DNA of 64,000 nucleotides from Verrucomicrobiota bacterium (GCA_003218375.1 QHNH01000030.1:1-64000), one strand, 5' to 3'. Positions 31,436-41,479 are shown, numbered from the stretch's first letter. Made by a program: numbers and translations. Notes: generated from the sequence alone by a model not told the origin.

Positions 31436-32157
31436 AGGACGCCGGCCTCCTTGAAACTGAAGTAGGGCTGCCGGCCTTCCGCCGGCGCGCCGATGATAAC
31501 GTGATCGAGCAACTTGATCTGGAGCAACTCCGCGGCTTCGACCAAACGTCTCGTTAGGCTGTGATCCGATTGGCTGGGCGACGGATCGCCCGAGGGATGA
31601 TTGTGCACGACGATGACGGCATAGGCGGAGGCGATCACCGCCGGCCGGAAAACATCGCGCGGATGCGCAATGCTTTCGTTCACACTGCCGAGCGAGACCT
31701 CTTCGATCCGGATCAGGTGATACCGCGTATCGAGCAGGATTACCCGGAGCGATTCCTTGTGAAGAGTGCGCATTTCAGCGGCCATTAATTCGTGAACGAG
31801 CTCGGGCGAATCCAGTTTCTGCCGGGCCAGGCGCTCGTTCGCCAGACGCCGGCCTAATCCGAACGCCGCCACGAGTTGGATCGCCTTCGCTTCGCCGATT
31901 CCGGGAATCACTTCGATTTCCTGGACCGTGCATCGGCTCAAGCCGGAGAGCGAATCGTATCGCTTCAGGAGTTGCCGTGCGACATCGACCGCGTTCGCGC
32001 CGGGTAATCCTGTTCGCAAAAGAATCGCGATCAATTCCGGATCGGTCAGCGCGGTAGCTCCGCGAGCGAGCAGTTTTTCGCGCGGTCGCTCATCCTGCGC
32101 CATCTCCCTGATCTTTAAGGTGGGAACAGTCTTGGCGCCGCGATCCATCGCTTTCAT
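31432..32157 (-). CDS. radC: RadC-family JAMM-domain protein
   Basis: From the ATG at 32157 the product is 241 residues (a GTG at 32190 would add 11). An N-terminal UPF0758/HhH part (ALTDPELIAILLRTG, then VIPGIGEAKAIQLVAAF) precedes the MPN domain with the JAMM metal motif VVHNHPSGDPSPSQSDHSLT. Despite its name, a direct repair role is unproven. Its stop overlaps the start of lpxA, and the prenyl synthase gene lies upstream on the same strand. Confidence 0.93.
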   Translation of the reverse strand: MKAMDRGAKTVPTLKIREMAQDERPREKLLARGATALTDPELIAILLRTGLPGANAVDVARQLLKRYDSLSGLSRCTVQEIEVIPGIGEAKAIQLVAAFGLGRRLANERLARQKLDSPELVHELMAAEMRTLHKESLRVILLDTRYHLIRIEEVSLGSVNESIAHPRDVFRPAVIASAYAVIVVHNHPSGDPSPSQSDHSLTRRLVEAAELLQIKLLDHVIIGAPAEGRQPYFSFKEAGVL

Positions 32158-32199
32158 TCGCTCTAGTCGAGGCACTGAGACCCCTCCCACATTACGGGA

Positions 32200-33225
32200 T
32201 CAAACACGAAGCTGATCTAACATTTCGCGGAGCGCATCGCCCAACTGGAAGAGCGAGTCCGTGAACGGGTTCGAGGGGAGACCGTGCAGCTCCGCCTGGG
32301 CGTCGCGCACCGATTCATCGCAGGCATCGAGCGAGGAGCGGAGCGAGCCGTTAGGCGCGTCGCTCTTGAGCAGCTTCCCGATCGCGCCCGCCTTTTCCGA
32401 GAGGATCAATTCGCAGTAGCGCTCACGGTCTTCGGCCGGCGCGGAACGCAAAAGCATCAGGATCGGCAAAGTCATTTTTCCTTTGCGCAGATCGGTCCCG
32501 AGCGTCTTGCCGATCTCGGATTCGTTGCCGGCGATATCCAGGCAATCGTCGTAAATCTGATAGGCCGCGCCGATCTTGCTGCCGAAGTTTTTCAGCGCGC
32601 CTGTCGTCTCCAGGTCGGCGCCGTTGAGCACCGCGCCGAGTTCTGCCGCTGCCGCGAAGAGCGAGCCGGTTTTCATTTCGACGATCCGCAGATAATCCGC
32701 GATCGCGAGATGGAGGTCGAACCGGCGCTGCGTCTGGATGATTTCGCCCGAACAAACTTCCCGGGCGGCGCGCGCGATTACCCGGCTGATCTCGGCGTTG
32801 TCGAAGTTGGTCGAAAGATTGAGGGCCTGGGCGAACAGGCAATCGCCCAGGAGCACGCTGAGCGAATTTCCCCAGCGCGCATTCACCGTCGGCTGGGCCC
32901 GGCGCCGTTCCGCTTCGTCCATGATATCGTCATGCACCAGGGTGGCGATGTGAATCAGCTCGACGATCACCGCCAGATCGAGATGACCGGACGTGATCCC
33001 GCCGCTCGCGCCGCCGCTGAGGAGCGCCATCAACGGTCGGAGGCGTTTGCCGCGGCTCCCGATCGCATAGGTCACGTAACCCTCGATCGCCGGATCAAAC
33101 GCAGCCGCCTGCTGCGCGATCCGCGCTTCGACCTCTTCGAGTTGCGGCTGAACCGCCCGCGTTACCCGGGCCAAAGCGCCGTCGCGAGAGATTGAAGGCG
33201 GGCGCGAATCGGCAAAAACTTCCAC
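32200..33225 (-). CDS. Polyprenyl (probably octaprenyl-type) diphosphate synthase
   Basis: The product is 341 residues from a GTG at 33225. It has both aspartate-rich motifs of trans-prenyl synthases: the first in HDDIMDEAERRR, the second in YDDCLDIAGNE, plus GSRGKRLRP for substrate binding and GKTLGTDLRKGKMTLP. Chain length cannot be read with certainty, but long-chain quinone side-chain synthases have this layout. It acts in the cytoplasm at the membrane face. Confidence 0.9.
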   Translation of the reverse strand: MEVFADSRPPSISRDGALARVTRAVQPQLEEVEARIAQQAAAFDPAIEGYVTYAIGSRGKRLRPLMALLSGGASGGITSGHLDLAVIVELIHIATLVHDDIMDEAERRRAQPTVNARWGNSLSVLLGDCLFAQALNLSTNFDNAEISRVIARAAREVCSGEIIQTQRRFDLHLAIADYLRIVEMKTGSLFAAAAELGAVLNGADLETTGALKNFGSKIGAAYQIYDDCLDIAGNESEIGKTLGTDLRKGKMTLPILMLLRSAPAEDRERYCELILSEKAGAIGKLLKSDAPNGSLRSSLDACDESVRDAQAELHGLPSNPFTDSLFQLGDALREMLDQLRV

Positions 33226-33296
33226 AAACCCACGATAGAAGGAGCGCCAATCCAGCGCAAGCTTCTCGCGCGAATGGCCGGAAAAAGTAGTACAGT

Positions 33297-33340
33297 CTTC
33301 CAGCCTGTGTTTATGCGGTCATAGGCTCGAAGCCTGTGCC
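33297..33340. repeat. Small palindromic repeat (CACAGGCTTCCAGCCTGTG type)
   Basis: CTTCCAGCCTGTG at 33297 and GGCTCGAAGCCTGTGCC at 33324 form an inverted pair. The second copy supplies the last codons (VAQASSL, stop) of the cyclic-nucleotide-binding gene. Confidence 0.5.
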
Positions 33341-33789
33341 ACTGGAGTTTTCACGGCGAGCTTCTGGGCCAGCAAAACTCCGAAATTGAACAGGAGTTGG
33401 ACGGCTCCGGGGGAAGAGAAAAACAGATTGCGCAGCGTGTCCGGCGGGATGGTCCACAGAATCACTTCCCCTTCCGCGAACGCTTCCTCATCGGCTGGCA
33501 CGCGTAAGAAAACCTCGCGCTCGCCATACCACTGGCCGGACCCGAGCGCGGCGACGTGTGCCTTCCCGAAATCCTCGTTGCGCCGGGAAAGTTCGACCCG
33601 GCCGGAGATGACGCAGAAGATGTAATCGGCCGGGCGTCCGGCGCTGACGATCGTTTGCTGGTTGTATTCGACGAACGTGCCGTTGAGTTGGAGTTCGGCG
33701 ATGAACTCTTCGTTCACGCCGCTGAGAAGCCCGTCCCGCGGCAAGCTCAGTTGCCGGGCGCGCGCCTGTTGTTCGGACAAAATATTCAC
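33319..33789 (-). CDS. Cyclic-nucleotide-binding-domain protein
   Basis: The product is 156 residues, almost all one cNMP-binding beta-barrel: FVEYNQQTIVSAGRPADYIF, ISGRVELSRRN, and the phosphate-cassette region GSGQWYGEREVF. There is no DNA-binding domain, so it is not a CRP regulator. It may act as a stand-alone sensor. The last residues come from a dispersed palindromic repeat. Confidence 0.82.
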   Translation of the reverse strand: MNILSEQQARARQLSLPRDGLLSGVNEEFIAELQLNGTFVEYNQQTIVSAGRPADYIFCVISGRVELSRRNEDFGKAHVAALGSGQWYGEREVFLRVPADEEAFAEGEVILWTIPPDTLRNLFFSSPGAVQLLFNFGVLLAQKLAVKTPVAQASSL

Positions 33790-33840
33790 GTCACTATCAA
33801 CCTTGGGAATACATCAACAGGGTCGAGGAGACAATCCTTG

Positions 33841-34500
33841 TTACCGGCGCATCAACCAGGTGGTCGTCCCATATTTCGCTCCGGCAATCCGCTCCGAGCG
33901 TTCCATCAATTCCGGCGTCAGCGATTTCGTTTCGCATCGCTCGCAAAGGATTTGCGCGAGATCGCTCCGAAATCGGTCCGATAAATCACGATGTTGAATG
34001 CTGCCCTGGTGCAGCAAACCGGTCCGTGAACGGCGATGGGCCGCGCCGGCGATTTTCCGGCCAGCGCTCATCACATCAGCCCGGACCGCATTGGCAAAAC
34101 AGTTCTCCGATACTTTCGCCGCAGCCGAGTTTGCCAGGGTGGCTTCCACCCCATTCGCGGCGAGCGCGCGCCGAATTGCATCGTGCAAGGCGGTGTAGAT
34201 CTCGGGCGACGATTGGGCAAACAAAGGATGAGAAACGGGAATGATCACCGAATAGGTCAGGTCGTCGCCGTGCGGAACAATTCCGCCCCCTGTCCAGCGA
34301 CGGACGATTTCCCGTTCCTTCGATTGATCGGCGACTTCCGCGTAAAGGCCGAAATAGCCAAACGAAAGCGACGGCTCTCGCCAGCTATAAAAGCGAAGGA
34401 TCGGCGCCGCGGAGTCCGCCAGAAGGGCTTCATCCACCGCCATGTTCAACGCCGCAGGTTTTGGTTCGCGATCGTCGTAGACGTGCAACGCATCGAGCAT
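33841..34500 (-). CDS. Lipoate-protein ligase A-family protein
   Basis: The product is 219 residues of the biotin/lipoate ligase fold: NMAVDEALL, FYSWREPSLSFGYF, the RRWTGGGIVPHGDDLTYS motif, and the lysine region SAGRKIAGAAHRRSRTGLLH followed by QGSI. It lacks the C-terminal accessory domain of E. coli LplA. It may attach or transfer lipoyl or octanoyl groups; specificity is not evident. It lies ten bases from the stop of pyrF on the same strand. Confidence 0.85.
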   Translation of the reverse strand: MLDALHVYDDREPKPAALNMAVDEALLADSAAPILRFYSWREPSLSFGYFGLYAEVADQSKEREIVRRWTGGGIVPHGDDLTYSVIIPVSHPLFAQSSPEIYTALHDAIRRALAANGVEATLANSAAAKVSENCFANAVRADVMSAGRKIAGAAHRRSRTGLLHQGSIQHRDLSDRFRSDLAQILCERCETKSLTPELMERSERIAGAKYGTTTWLMRR

Positions 34501-34509
34501 GGCCGCCTG

Positions 34510-35199
34510 TTACGCCAGTTCTTCCACGATGCGTTGCACCGCCGCTTTTGGATCGACAGTGCCGGTGACCGGGCGGCCGATCACCAAATAATCCGCTCCG
34601 GCATCGATGGCCTCGCGGGGCGTGGCAAAGCGCTTCTGATCGCCGGGGTCCGATTCGGCCGGGCGGATCCCCGGAGTGACGATCTTGATTTTGTCGCCAA
34701 ATTCATCGCGCAGCATCCTGGCTTCGTGCGGACTGGCGACCAACCCATCGATCCCATTGGCCACGCCGAGACGGGCGAGCCGCAAAACGTGGTCGCTTGT
34801 CTTTTCCGCGATTCCGATTTCCGCCAGGGTTTTGTCCGTCGAGCTCGTTAGCACGGTGACGCCGAGAAGCAGCATGTTGTTGCTTCGGGCAGCGACCGCG
34901 GCTCGGATCATTTCGCTGCCGCCGCTCAGATGAATCGTCAACATTTTCACCCCGAGCTTGCCGGCGGATTCGACTGCTTTCGCAACCGTGTTCGGAATGT
35001 CGTGCAGTTTGAGGTCGAGAAAAACCGGCCCGAGAAGGAAGGCCGCTCGAATAAGCCCCGGGCCAGTCGTTGTGTAACTTTGCAGCCCGATCTTGAATGC
35101 GCCTACTTCGCCGGACAGCAGAACCATCAGAGCGAGCGCCTCTTTCTCCGTTGCGACGTCGAGCGCGACGATGATCTTCTCCGCGGCTGGCGATTTCAT
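34510..35199 (-). CDS. pyrF: Orotidine 5'-phosphate decarboxylase
   Basis: The product is 229 residues from the ATG at 35199 (a much longer frame exists but its extra N-terminus overlaps ispE and is not credible). It has KIIVALDVATEKEAL, the catalytic FLDLKLHDIPNTV motif, TIHLSGGSEM and the phosphate-binding end VIGRPVTGTVDP. It makes UMP in the last step of pyrimidine synthesis; pyrE is 27 kb away. Divergent from ispE across 39 bases. Confidence 0.94.
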   Translation of the reverse strand: MKSPAAEKIIVALDVATEKEALALMVLLSGEVGAFKIGLQSYTTTGPGLIRAAFLLGPVFLDLKLHDIPNTVAKAVESAGKLGVKMLTIHLSGGSEMIRAAVAARSNNMLLLGVTVLTSSTDKTLAEIGIAEKTSDHVLRLARLGVANGIDGLVASPHEARMLRDEFGDKIKIVTPGIRPAESDPGDQKRFATPREAIDAGADYLVIGRPVTGTVDPKAAVQRIVEELA

Positions 35200-35238
35200 T
35201 CTGTTGTTCTGCGGTGCTTGGTGAACAAATTGCAGGAT

Positions 35239-36072
35239 ATGCAGCTTTCGGCGCCGGCGAAAATCAATCTTTCCTTCCAGGTCAAGGGCCGTCGCCCCGA
35301 TGGGTTTCACGAAATCGAAACGCTGATGACGCCGGTTTCGCTCGCGGACCGGATCACGATCGAAAGAGCGGAGCACCACGACGAGATTCGTTTTACCTGC
35401 GACTATCCTTCCTTGACGGCCGGCGACGACAATCTCGTTGTTCGCGCCGCCAAGCTTTTTCGCCGGCGAATCAACGTCACGACTGGAATAACAATCGTCC
35501 TGGAAAAGAAGATCCCGCACGGCGCGGGTTTGGGTGGCGGCAGCAGCGACGCGGCCAGCACGCTGCTCGGTCTCACCGAACTGTTCGCGGTTAATCTTCC
35601 GGAGGACGAGTTGCTGAAACTCGCAGCGGAGCTCGGTTCCGATGTTCCATTTTTTGTGGTGCATTCAGTGGCGGTTTGTCGCGGGCGCGGAGAAATAGTG
35701 ACGCCGACGTCACTGGCGACGAAGTTTCGCCTTGTGTTGTTCAAGCCGGATTTCGGGGTCCCGACTCCGTGGGCTTATGAAAGATGGAAAGAATCGCGGG
35801 AGTTGCCGGGAGTGGATTATTCGCCTCAGGAATTTAACGGTCTCCGATTCGTGAACGATCTCGAGCGCCCGGTCTTCGAGAAGTTCGTTGTCCTCGCGCA
35901 TTTGAAGACATGGCTGCGACAACAGCCCGAAGTGGTCGTTGCGTTGATGTCCGGCTCCGGTTCGACCATGTTCGCGGTTTTGCGCGATGGCGCCGCTGGC
36001 GAAGAATTATCGGCGCGAGCCCGCGAGGAGATCGATTCGACCCTGTGGACGCACGATTGTGCGACGTGCTAA
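35239..36072 (+). CDS. ispE: 4-diphosphocytidyl-2-C-methyl-D-erythritol kinase
   Basis: From the ATG at 35239 the product is 277 residues. LSAPAKINLSFQVKGRRPDG and FHEIETLMTPVSLAD are typical IspE starts; the GHMP ATP loop is PHGAGLGGGSSDAAS; the end has MSGSGSTMFAVL. It phosphorylates CDP-ME in the MEP isoprenoid pathway, which can feed the prenyl synthase at 32200. It overlaps nothing and is convergent with sdhB. Confidence 0.93.
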   Translation: MQLSAPAKINLSFQVKGRRPDGFHEIETLMTPVSLADRITIERAEHHDEIRFTCDYPSLTAGDDNLVVRAAKLFRRRINVTTGITIVLEKKIPHGAGLGGGSSDAASTLLGLTELFAVNLPEDELLKLAAELGSDVPFFVVHSVAVCRGRGEIVTPTSLATKFRLVLFKPDFGVPTPWAYERWKESRELPGVDYSPQEFNGLRFVNDLERPVFEKFVVLAHLKTWLRQQPEVVVALMSGSGSTMFAVLRDGAAGEELSARAREEIDSTLWTHDCATC

Positions 36073-36076
36073 CTGC

Positions 36077-36832
36077 CTATTCGCCAGCCTTCCGTCGGAA
36101 ACTCGCCACCGCATACTCGCGATTCAGTTTCGCGATGTAGCTCGCGCTGATCTGCGCGGGACAAACGGCTTCGCACTCGTAGGTGTTCGTGCAATTGCCG
36201 AAACCCTCGGCGTCCATTGCCGTTACCATTTTCAGGACGCGGCTTGTGCGCTCCGGCTGTCCCTGCGGCAGAAACGCGAGATGCGAGACTTTCGCCGCCG
36301 TGAAAAGCATGGCCGACGCGTTCGGGCACGCGGCGGCACACGCGCCACAGCCGATGCACGCCGCTGCTTCCATGGCGCGATCGGCGTCCTGTTTGGGGAC
36401 GAGAGTCGCATTCGCTTCCGGCGCGGACCCGGCGCGGGCCGCGACGAAACCGCCCGCTTGCACGATCCGATCCAACGCGCTGCGATCCACCACCAAATCT
36501 TTGATCAGCGGGAACGGCTTCGCGCGAAACGGCTCGACGATGATCGTCGCGCCATCTTTGAACCGGCGCATGTAAACTTCGCACGCGGCTCCTGGATGGT
36601 CGGGCCCATGCGCCTCGCCGTTGATGGTGAGCGAACAGGTCCCGCAAATGCCTTCGCGGCAATCCGAATCGAACGCGATCGGCTCTTCGCCTTTGGCGAT
36701 GAGCCCCTCGTTCACCACGTCGAGCATTTCGAGAAACGACGTGTTCGGCGAAACGTTGGTCGCCTGGTATTCGACCAGCTTCCCTTTTGTCTTGGGATTT
36801 TTCTGTCGCCAGACTTTGAGTTTGAATCTCAT
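36077..36832 (-). CDS. sdhB: Succinate dehydrogenase/fumarate reductase iron-sulfur subunit
   Basis: The product is 251 residues. The N-terminal plant-type [2Fe-2S] site is [11 protein letters not shown] with a later C. The C-terminal part has [13 protein letters not shown] for the 4Fe-4S cluster and further cysteines ([15 protein letters not shown]) for the 3Fe-4S cluster. It moves electrons from the flavoprotein to quinone. Its ATG overlaps the sdhA stop by four bases. Confidence 0.95.
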   Translation of the reverse strand: MRFKLKVWRQKNPKTKGKLVEYQATNVSPNTSFLEMLDVVNEGLIAKGEEPIAFDSDCREGICGTCSLTINGEAHGPDHPGAACEVYMRRFKDGATIIVEPFRAKPFPLIKDLVVDRSALDRIVQAGGFVAARAGSAPEANATLVPKQDADRAMEAAACIGCGACAAACPNASAMLFTAAKVSHLAFLPQGQPERTSRVLKMVTAMDAEGFGNCTNTYECEAVCPAQISASYIAKLNREYAVASFRRKAGE

Positions 36833-38754
36833 TTGTAGCTCCTCTGCGTGAGCTGGACGGTTTCGAACACAAGTTGCTCGCGATGCAGTTTCGGCGCGGC
36901 GACCGAGCCATTGCCCTGATATTCCCAGGCGAAAACATCGGCGAAATTTTCGTCGTCGCGCAACGCTTCGCCGTCCGGGGTCTGGTGTTCCTCGCGGAAA
37001 TGGCCGCCGCAGGACTCATCCCGGGACAGTGCATCGGTGCACATCAACTCGGCGAATTCCAGGAAATCGGCGACGCGCCCCGCGCGTTCGAGCGATTGAT
37101 TCAGCGCTTCGCCCTCGCCGAGAACTCGAACGTCGCGCCAGAATTCTTCGCGCAGCTGCGGGATCCGCGCGAGCGCTTCGCGTAAACCGTCGGCGTTTCG
37201 CGCCATGCCACATTTATCCCAGAGCAGCAGGCCCAGCTCACGATGGAACGAATCGACCGAGCGCGTGCCATTGATCGCGAGCATTTTTCCCGTGCGCGCG
37301 CGGACATCGTCTTCGGCCTCGCGAAATTCGGGGCGATCGACCGAAGGCCGTTTCCCGATCTGGGGCGCGAGATAGGCCGGTAGCGTATAAGGCAAAACGA
37401 AATAGCCGTCCGCCAGACCTTGCATGAGCGCGCTGGCCCCGAGCCGGTTTGCACCGTGATCGGAAAAATTCGCTTCGCCGATCACATGCAGTCCGGGCAC
37501 GTTGCTCATCAGGTTATAGTCCACCCACAAACCGCCCATCGTGTAATGGACGGCGGGATAAATTCGCATCGGCCGGCGGTAGGCATTCTCGCCGGTGATC
37601 TTTTCGTAAATGTGAAACAGATTTCCGTAGCGCTCGCGGATCGTGCTCTCGCCCAGCCGCGCGATGGCGTCGGCGAAATCGAGGTAAACGCCGCGGCCGC
37701 TTTCGCCCACGCCGCGTCCTTCATCGCAAACTTCCTTCGCCGCGCGGGATGAGATATCGCGCGGGGCGAGGTTCCCGAAGCTCGGGTATTTGCGTTCGAG
37801 ATAGTAATCGCGTTCCGTCTCGGGAATTTGTGCCGGCGGCCGCTGGTCCCCCGCCTGTTTGGGGACCCAGACGCGCCCGTCGTTTCGCAGCGACTCGGAC
37901 ATGAGGGTGAGCTTCGACTGGTTCTCGCCGCTGACCGGGATGCAGGTCGGATGAATCTGGGTGAAACAGGGGTTGGCGAAAAGCGCGCCTTTCTTGTAAG
38001 CGCGATAAGTCGCGGTGACGTTGCAACCCCGCGCGTTGGTCGAAAGGTAGAAAACGTTTCCGTAACCGCCGGTCGCGAGCACGACGGCGTCGCCCGCGTG
38101 CGCCTCGATTTTTCCCGTCACCAGGCTGCGGGTGATGATCCCTTTGGCGTGACCGTCGACCAGCACGAGGTCGAGCATCTCCGTCTGCGGAAACATCTTC
38201 ACGGTGCCGGCCGCGATTTGGCGGCAGAGTGCCTGGTAGGCGCCGAGAAGAAGTTGCTGGCCGGTCTGGCCCCGCGCGTAAAAGGTGCGCGAAACCTGGG
38301 CGCCACCGAAGGAACGGTTCGCGAGGAGCCCGCTGTATTCCCGGGCGAAGGGCACGCCCTGCTCGACGCATTGGTCGATGATGAGATTACTGACTTCCGC
38401 GAGCCGGTAGACGTTGGCTTCGCGGGCCCGGAAGTCGCCGCCTTTGATCGTGTCGTAGAACAACCGGAAAACGCTGTCGCCATCGTTCTGATAATTTTTC
38501 GCGGCGTTGATGCCGCCCTGGGCAGCAATGCTATGGGCGCGACGAGGGCTGTCCTGGTAGCAGAAGCATTTCACGTTGTAGCCCAGCTCGCCGAGGGTCG
38601 CGGCCGCGGAGCCGCCGGCCAGCCCACTGCCGACGACGATGATCTCGAATTTCCGGCGGTTATTCGGAGCCACGAGTCGAGCGTGGTCTTTGTGGTTCGT
38701 CCATTTTTGGGCGAGCGGGCCGTGCGGAGTCCTGGCGTCGAGATTCCCGATCAT
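36829..38754 (-). CDS. sdhA: Succinate dehydrogenase/fumarate reductase flavoprotein subunit
   Basis: The 641-residue protein has the FAD dinucleotide motif [20 protein letters not shown], the [20 protein letters not shown] segment around the covalent FAD site, substrate-site residues in [10 protein letters not shown], and [20 protein letters not shown]. It oxidises succinate to fumarate at the inner membrane. It is the middle gene of sdhCAB, overlapping both neighbours by four bases, so subunits are made together. Confidence 0.96.
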   Translation of the reverse strand: MIGNLDARTPHGPLAQKWTNHKDHARLVAPNNRRKFEIIVVGSGLAGGSAAATLGELGYNVKCFCYQDSPRRAHSIAAQGGINAAKNYQNDGDSVFRLFYDTIKGGDFRAREANVYRLAEVSNLIIDQCVEQGVPFAREYSGLLANRSFGGAQVSRTFYARGQTGQQLLLGAYQALCRQIAAGTVKMFPQTEMLDLVLVDGHAKGIITRSLVTGKIEAHAGDAVVLATGGYGNVFYLSTNARGCNVTATYRAYKKGALFANPCFTQIHPTCIPVSGENQSKLTLMSESLRNDGRVWVPKQAGDQRPPAQIPETERDYYLERKYPSFGNLAPRDISSRAAKEVCDEGRGVGESGRGVYLDFADAIARLGESTIRERYGNLFHIYEKITGENAYRRPMRIYPAVHYTMGGLWVDYNLMSNVPGLHVIGEANFSDHGANRLGASALMQGLADGYFVLPYTLPAYLAPQIGKRPSVDRPEFREAEDDVRARTGKMLAINGTRSVDSFHRELGLLLWDKCGMARNADGLREALARIPQLREEFWRDVRVLGEGEALNQSLERAGRVADFLEFAELMCTDALSRDESCGGHFREEHQTPDGEALRDDENFADVFAWEYQGNGSVAAPKLHREQLVFETVQLTQRSYK

Positions 38755-39446
38755 AACTGTTGGGCCGGTTTCACCAGGTGAAGGAGCACGGCTACGGGAA
38801 TGGAAGAGTAACCGATGAAAATCAGCCAGGCGAAAATGCGTCCGCCCGTGGCCAGCCGCGGCGTGAGCTTCTTATCGTTTAGGCCTAACGACTGGAAAAA
38901 GCTGGAGGTGCCGTGGCTGAGATGAAGCGCGAGCAGAAACATTCCGAGAACATAAAAGCCGGACACGAAATAATTCTGAAAGCCGTAGACCATCATCGAG
39001 TAGACGTCGTAGCGGTTGAGCGGATCCGCTTTCAGCAAAAGGAAACGCGGATCGGTCACGCGCGCCGTGAAATGAGCGAGGTGATAAAGGATAAACGCCA
39101 GGACGATCAGCCCGCTCAACGCCATGGAGCGCGAAGCGAACGTAGCCTTCACGTGCTCCTTCCTTTTGTAACTTACGGGCCGGGCTCGGCGATTTTCTAG
39201 CGCCAAACTGATCGTGTAAAAAATGTGGAGCAGAACATTGAGGAGAAGAAACGCGCGGATGATCCACAACACCGGGCCCAGCTGGCGCAAGTGTTCCGCG
39301 TAAGAGTTGACCCAATCCTGTCCGAGAAAAATCTGCAGGTTGCCCAGGAGATGTCCGACGACGAACCCGATCAGGACAACGCCGGTGATCGCGACGATGA
39401 ATTTTTTGCCAACTGAGGAGCGGAAGAATGAAGAAGACGCGGTCAC
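38751..39446 (-). CDS. sdhC: Succinate dehydrogenase cytochrome b subunit (single five-helix type)
   Basis: From a GTG at 39446 the product is 231 residues with five membrane segments. Heme-ligand histidines are available in [25 protein letters not shown] and LALHLSHG. There is no separate SdhD, which is the b558-type arrangement of Bacteroidetes, Verrucomicrobia and Gram-positive bacteria. The open frame runs on to 39929 but this would overlap the methyltransferase gene; the promoter at 39487-39514 supports the internal GTG. Confidence 0.88.
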   Translation of the reverse strand: MTASSSFFRSSVGKKFIVAITGVVLIGFVVGHLLGNLQIFLGQDWVNSYAEHLRQLGPVLWIIRAFLLLNVLLHIFYTISLALENRRARPVSYKRKEHVKATFASRSMALSGLIVLAFILYHLAHFTARVTDPRFLLLKADPLNRYDVYSMMVYGFQNYFVSGFYVLGMFLLALHLSHGTSSFFQSLGLNDKKLTPRLATGGRIFAWLIFIGYSSIPVAVLLHLVKPAQQL

Positions 39447-39486
39447 AGGCTTGGCAAGCTCCAGCTTGTCGGCCGCTGGATAGCTG

Positions 39487-39514
39487 AAATTAGAAGTCGG
39501 GTATTTTGTGTCAA
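39487..39514 (-). promoter_or_regulatory. sdhCAB promoter
   Basis: On the minus strand TTGACA (39514-39509), a 16-bp spacer and TAATTT (39492-39487), about 40 bases ahead of the sdhC GTG. The -35 box overlaps the last codon and stop of the methyltransferase gene. Confidence 0.6.
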
Positions 39515-40311
39515 GCCTCCGCCCGGCGGGCGATGGTTTGCAGCGACACGACTTTGCGGAATGGAAAAGCCGGGTAGGCCTGGCCGCCGCGCCAATGATG
39601 ATGGCCCTGGGGAGAAAGGAAGAAAGTTTCCACGTCGGCGCGGAGCCGTTGCAGGAGCTCGTCGAAAGGCAGGTCGTCCGGTGCGCCGGCGACTCGCTTC
39701 TGTTCGGCCAGAATCTTTTGGGCGTGCACGAGATCGTGCCCATCACCGTGACCTTGCAGGATAAAATCAAAACAATGGATCGAGATTCCGGCAGGCGAGA
39801 GAAACTCCGCGATTGCGTCGAAGCATGAGGACAGCGAATCGGGCGGAATATGTTCCAGAACGGAGATGGAAAAAATGGCGTCGAACGAGTGCGGCGGCAG
39901 GCTCGGCAGTCCCGGGCGGAAATACTCACGCATGATTTTTACGCGCGGAAATTGTTCCACGTAGCGCTGGTAATCGGTCGGGCCGTTGCCAAATCCATCA
40001 TAAGGATCCACCAGGGTAACTTCGTAGCCGAGCTCGGCCAGAAATCCGCTCACGATGGGCTCGCCGCCACCGATCTCGAGGAGGCGCGCGGGCGGCGGGA
40101 CATTCGCAAGAATTGCTTTCGCGGCCCAGGGCCGTTGCACGTTCTTCAGATCGCCGTCGACCGCGGTGATCTGCGGAAGCTCATCGAGACTTTCGCAATA
40201 GTCGCGCACCGTTGCGTAAGACGTCCCGGCGACAGGCCCGCGCCCGGAAAAGCGGGAAACGATGGCGGCGGCCTGCGCTGGATTCTTAAGGAGGCGCAAT
40301 GGCTGAGACAT
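39511..40311 (-). CDS. SAM-dependent methyltransferase (class I)
   Basis: From the ATG at 40311 (MSQPLRLLKNP) the product is 266 residues. SAM-binding motif I is RLLEIGGGEPIVSGFL, then an acidic loop LVDPYDGFG, and motif IV/post-I FDAIFSISVLEHIP. It overlaps the end of the glycosyltransferase gene by 26 bases, so it probably methylates a sugar or lipid carrier of the same polysaccharide. Substrate unknown. Confidence 0.82.
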   Translation of the reverse strand: MSQPLRLLKNPAQAAAIVSRFSGRGPVAGTSYATVRDYCESLDELPQITAVDGDLKNVQRPWAAKAILANVPPPARLLEIGGGEPIVSGFLAELGYEVTLVDPYDGFGNGPTDYQRYVEQFPRVKIMREYFRPGLPSLPPHSFDAIFSISVLEHIPPDSLSSCFDAIAEFLSPAGISIHCFDFILQGHGDGHDLVHAQKILAEQKRVAGAPDDLPFDELLQRLRADVETFFLSPQGHHHWRGGQAYPAFPFRKVVSLQTIARRAEA

Positions 40312-41479
40312 CGGTTTCCTCTGGAGGTTTGGCGGCGACCTTCTCGTAAAACGCGGCGAGTGCACCCGCGTTTTGCTTCCAATCGAAATGTTCGCGAGCG
40401 AACGAAAGCGCGCCGGCCGCGAGTCGTTCGCTCAGCGCTTTGTTTGCGCGCAGTTCCAGCACCGCGTCTACGATGCCGAGCGCGTCGACTTTATCCAGCA
40501 CCCAGGCTTCTTCGCGATCGCGAACGAAGCGTCCGATGTTCGTTCGCGGAAGAAGCACGGGGCGGCCCATGGCAAAGAATTCCGGCAGCTTCCCCGGCAA
40601 TCGAAATTCGTTGAAGGCATTATCGGCGCCAGGTTGGACGAGCACGTCGGCCAGGCTCAACAGGGCGGGAATCTCCTGGTAAGGCACCTGTCCAAGCTCG
40701 ATCGAAACCTTCTGCGCCCACTCTTCGTCCGGACCGAGGAAGGAACAGAAATCTCGACCGGTCCGGATCAGGCGGGCTGGCGTTCCTTCACGATCGAGAA
40801 TGGCCGCAGCAAGATAGAGGCTGCGAACGTCCCGCGAGTTCGCGGAGTGGACGTTGCCGGTGTAGCACAGGACGACGGTCCCATTCGTTAGGCCGAGCTG
40901 CGCCAGCAACTGCGGGTCGTGCGGACGCGGAAAAAAAAGCTGCTCGTCCGCGCCGGGCCAGAGAATGAGCTTCGGACGCTCAGAGAGAACGAAGCGCTCC
41001 AGGCGGTCCATGATCATGGTCACGCCGTCGGCGGAAGCGATGAAGCCGCGATAATGGCGAGGATGCGACAGGTTCCCGGGAATTTCCGCGGAACGAGAAC
41101 TCGCCAGTTTTTCGAACGAGGTGCCGAGGTTGACTTCGAGGATGAGTTCCTCGTTGTCCTCGAGGTGAACGAAAAGCGAGAAGGCACACAAGCCGGCCAG
41201 TTTTTCGCAAAAGAGCCGGACGTTTTCGCGCGGTGTCCAGGCGTGCACGACATCGGGCGGCCGGCCATTCGGAAAAATGCGTGACCATTCGCCATCGATC
41301 TGGTCAAAGCGCCGGACAGAATAATTTTGTTCTCCGAGTCCAGGGCCACGGTCGTTGTCTTCGGGAATGGCGACCGCGGTGGAATGGCCGAGCGCCGCGA
41401 GCTGGTTCGCGAAATTGTGGACGTGGACAGCGCTGTTGGCGCTGAAGTCGTGGTAGAGCGCGAAGAGGATGTTGCTCAC
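40286..41479 (-). CDS. Glycosyltransferase, GT4/GT-B-like
   Basis: From a GTG at 41479, which overlaps the stop of the upstream gene (GTGA), the product is 397 residues. The N-terminal Rossmann half begins NILFALYHDFSANSAVHVHN. The C-terminal half has VVLCYTGNVHSANSRDVR, then ADVLVQPGADNAFNEFRLPG (the acidic donor-binding region) and PEFFAMGRPVLLP. These are GT-B features. It likely adds a sugar from a nucleotide donor to a surface glycan. Confidence 0.82.
   Translation of the reverse strand: MSNILFALYHDFSANSAVHVHNFANQLAALGHSTAVAIPEDNDRGPGLGEQNYSVRRFDQIDGEWSRIFPNGRPPDVVHAWTPRENVRLFCEKLAGLCAFSLFVHLEDNEELILEVNLGTSFEKLASSRSAEIPGNLSHPRHYRGFIASADGVTMIMDRLERFVLSERPKLILWPGADEQLFFPRPHDPQLLAQLGLTNGTVVLCYTGNVHSANSRDVRSLYLAAAILDREGTPARLIRTGRDFCSFLGPDEEWAQKVSIELGQVPYQEIPALLSLADVLVQPGADNAFNEFRLPGKLPEFFAMGRPVLLPRTNIGRFVRDREEAWVLDKVDALGIVDAVLELRANKALSERLAAGALSFAREHFDWKQNAGALAAFYEKVAAKPPEETDVSAIAPP

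Noticed and set aside
34510-35664. 384-codon frame for pyrF
   Set aside because: The extra 155 N-terminal codons overlap ispE and lack any OMP-decarboxylase character; the ATG at 35199 fits the family.
38751-39929. 392-codon frame for sdhC
   Set aside because: The extension lies opposite to nothing useful, overlaps the methyltransferase, and lies upstream of the sdh promoter.
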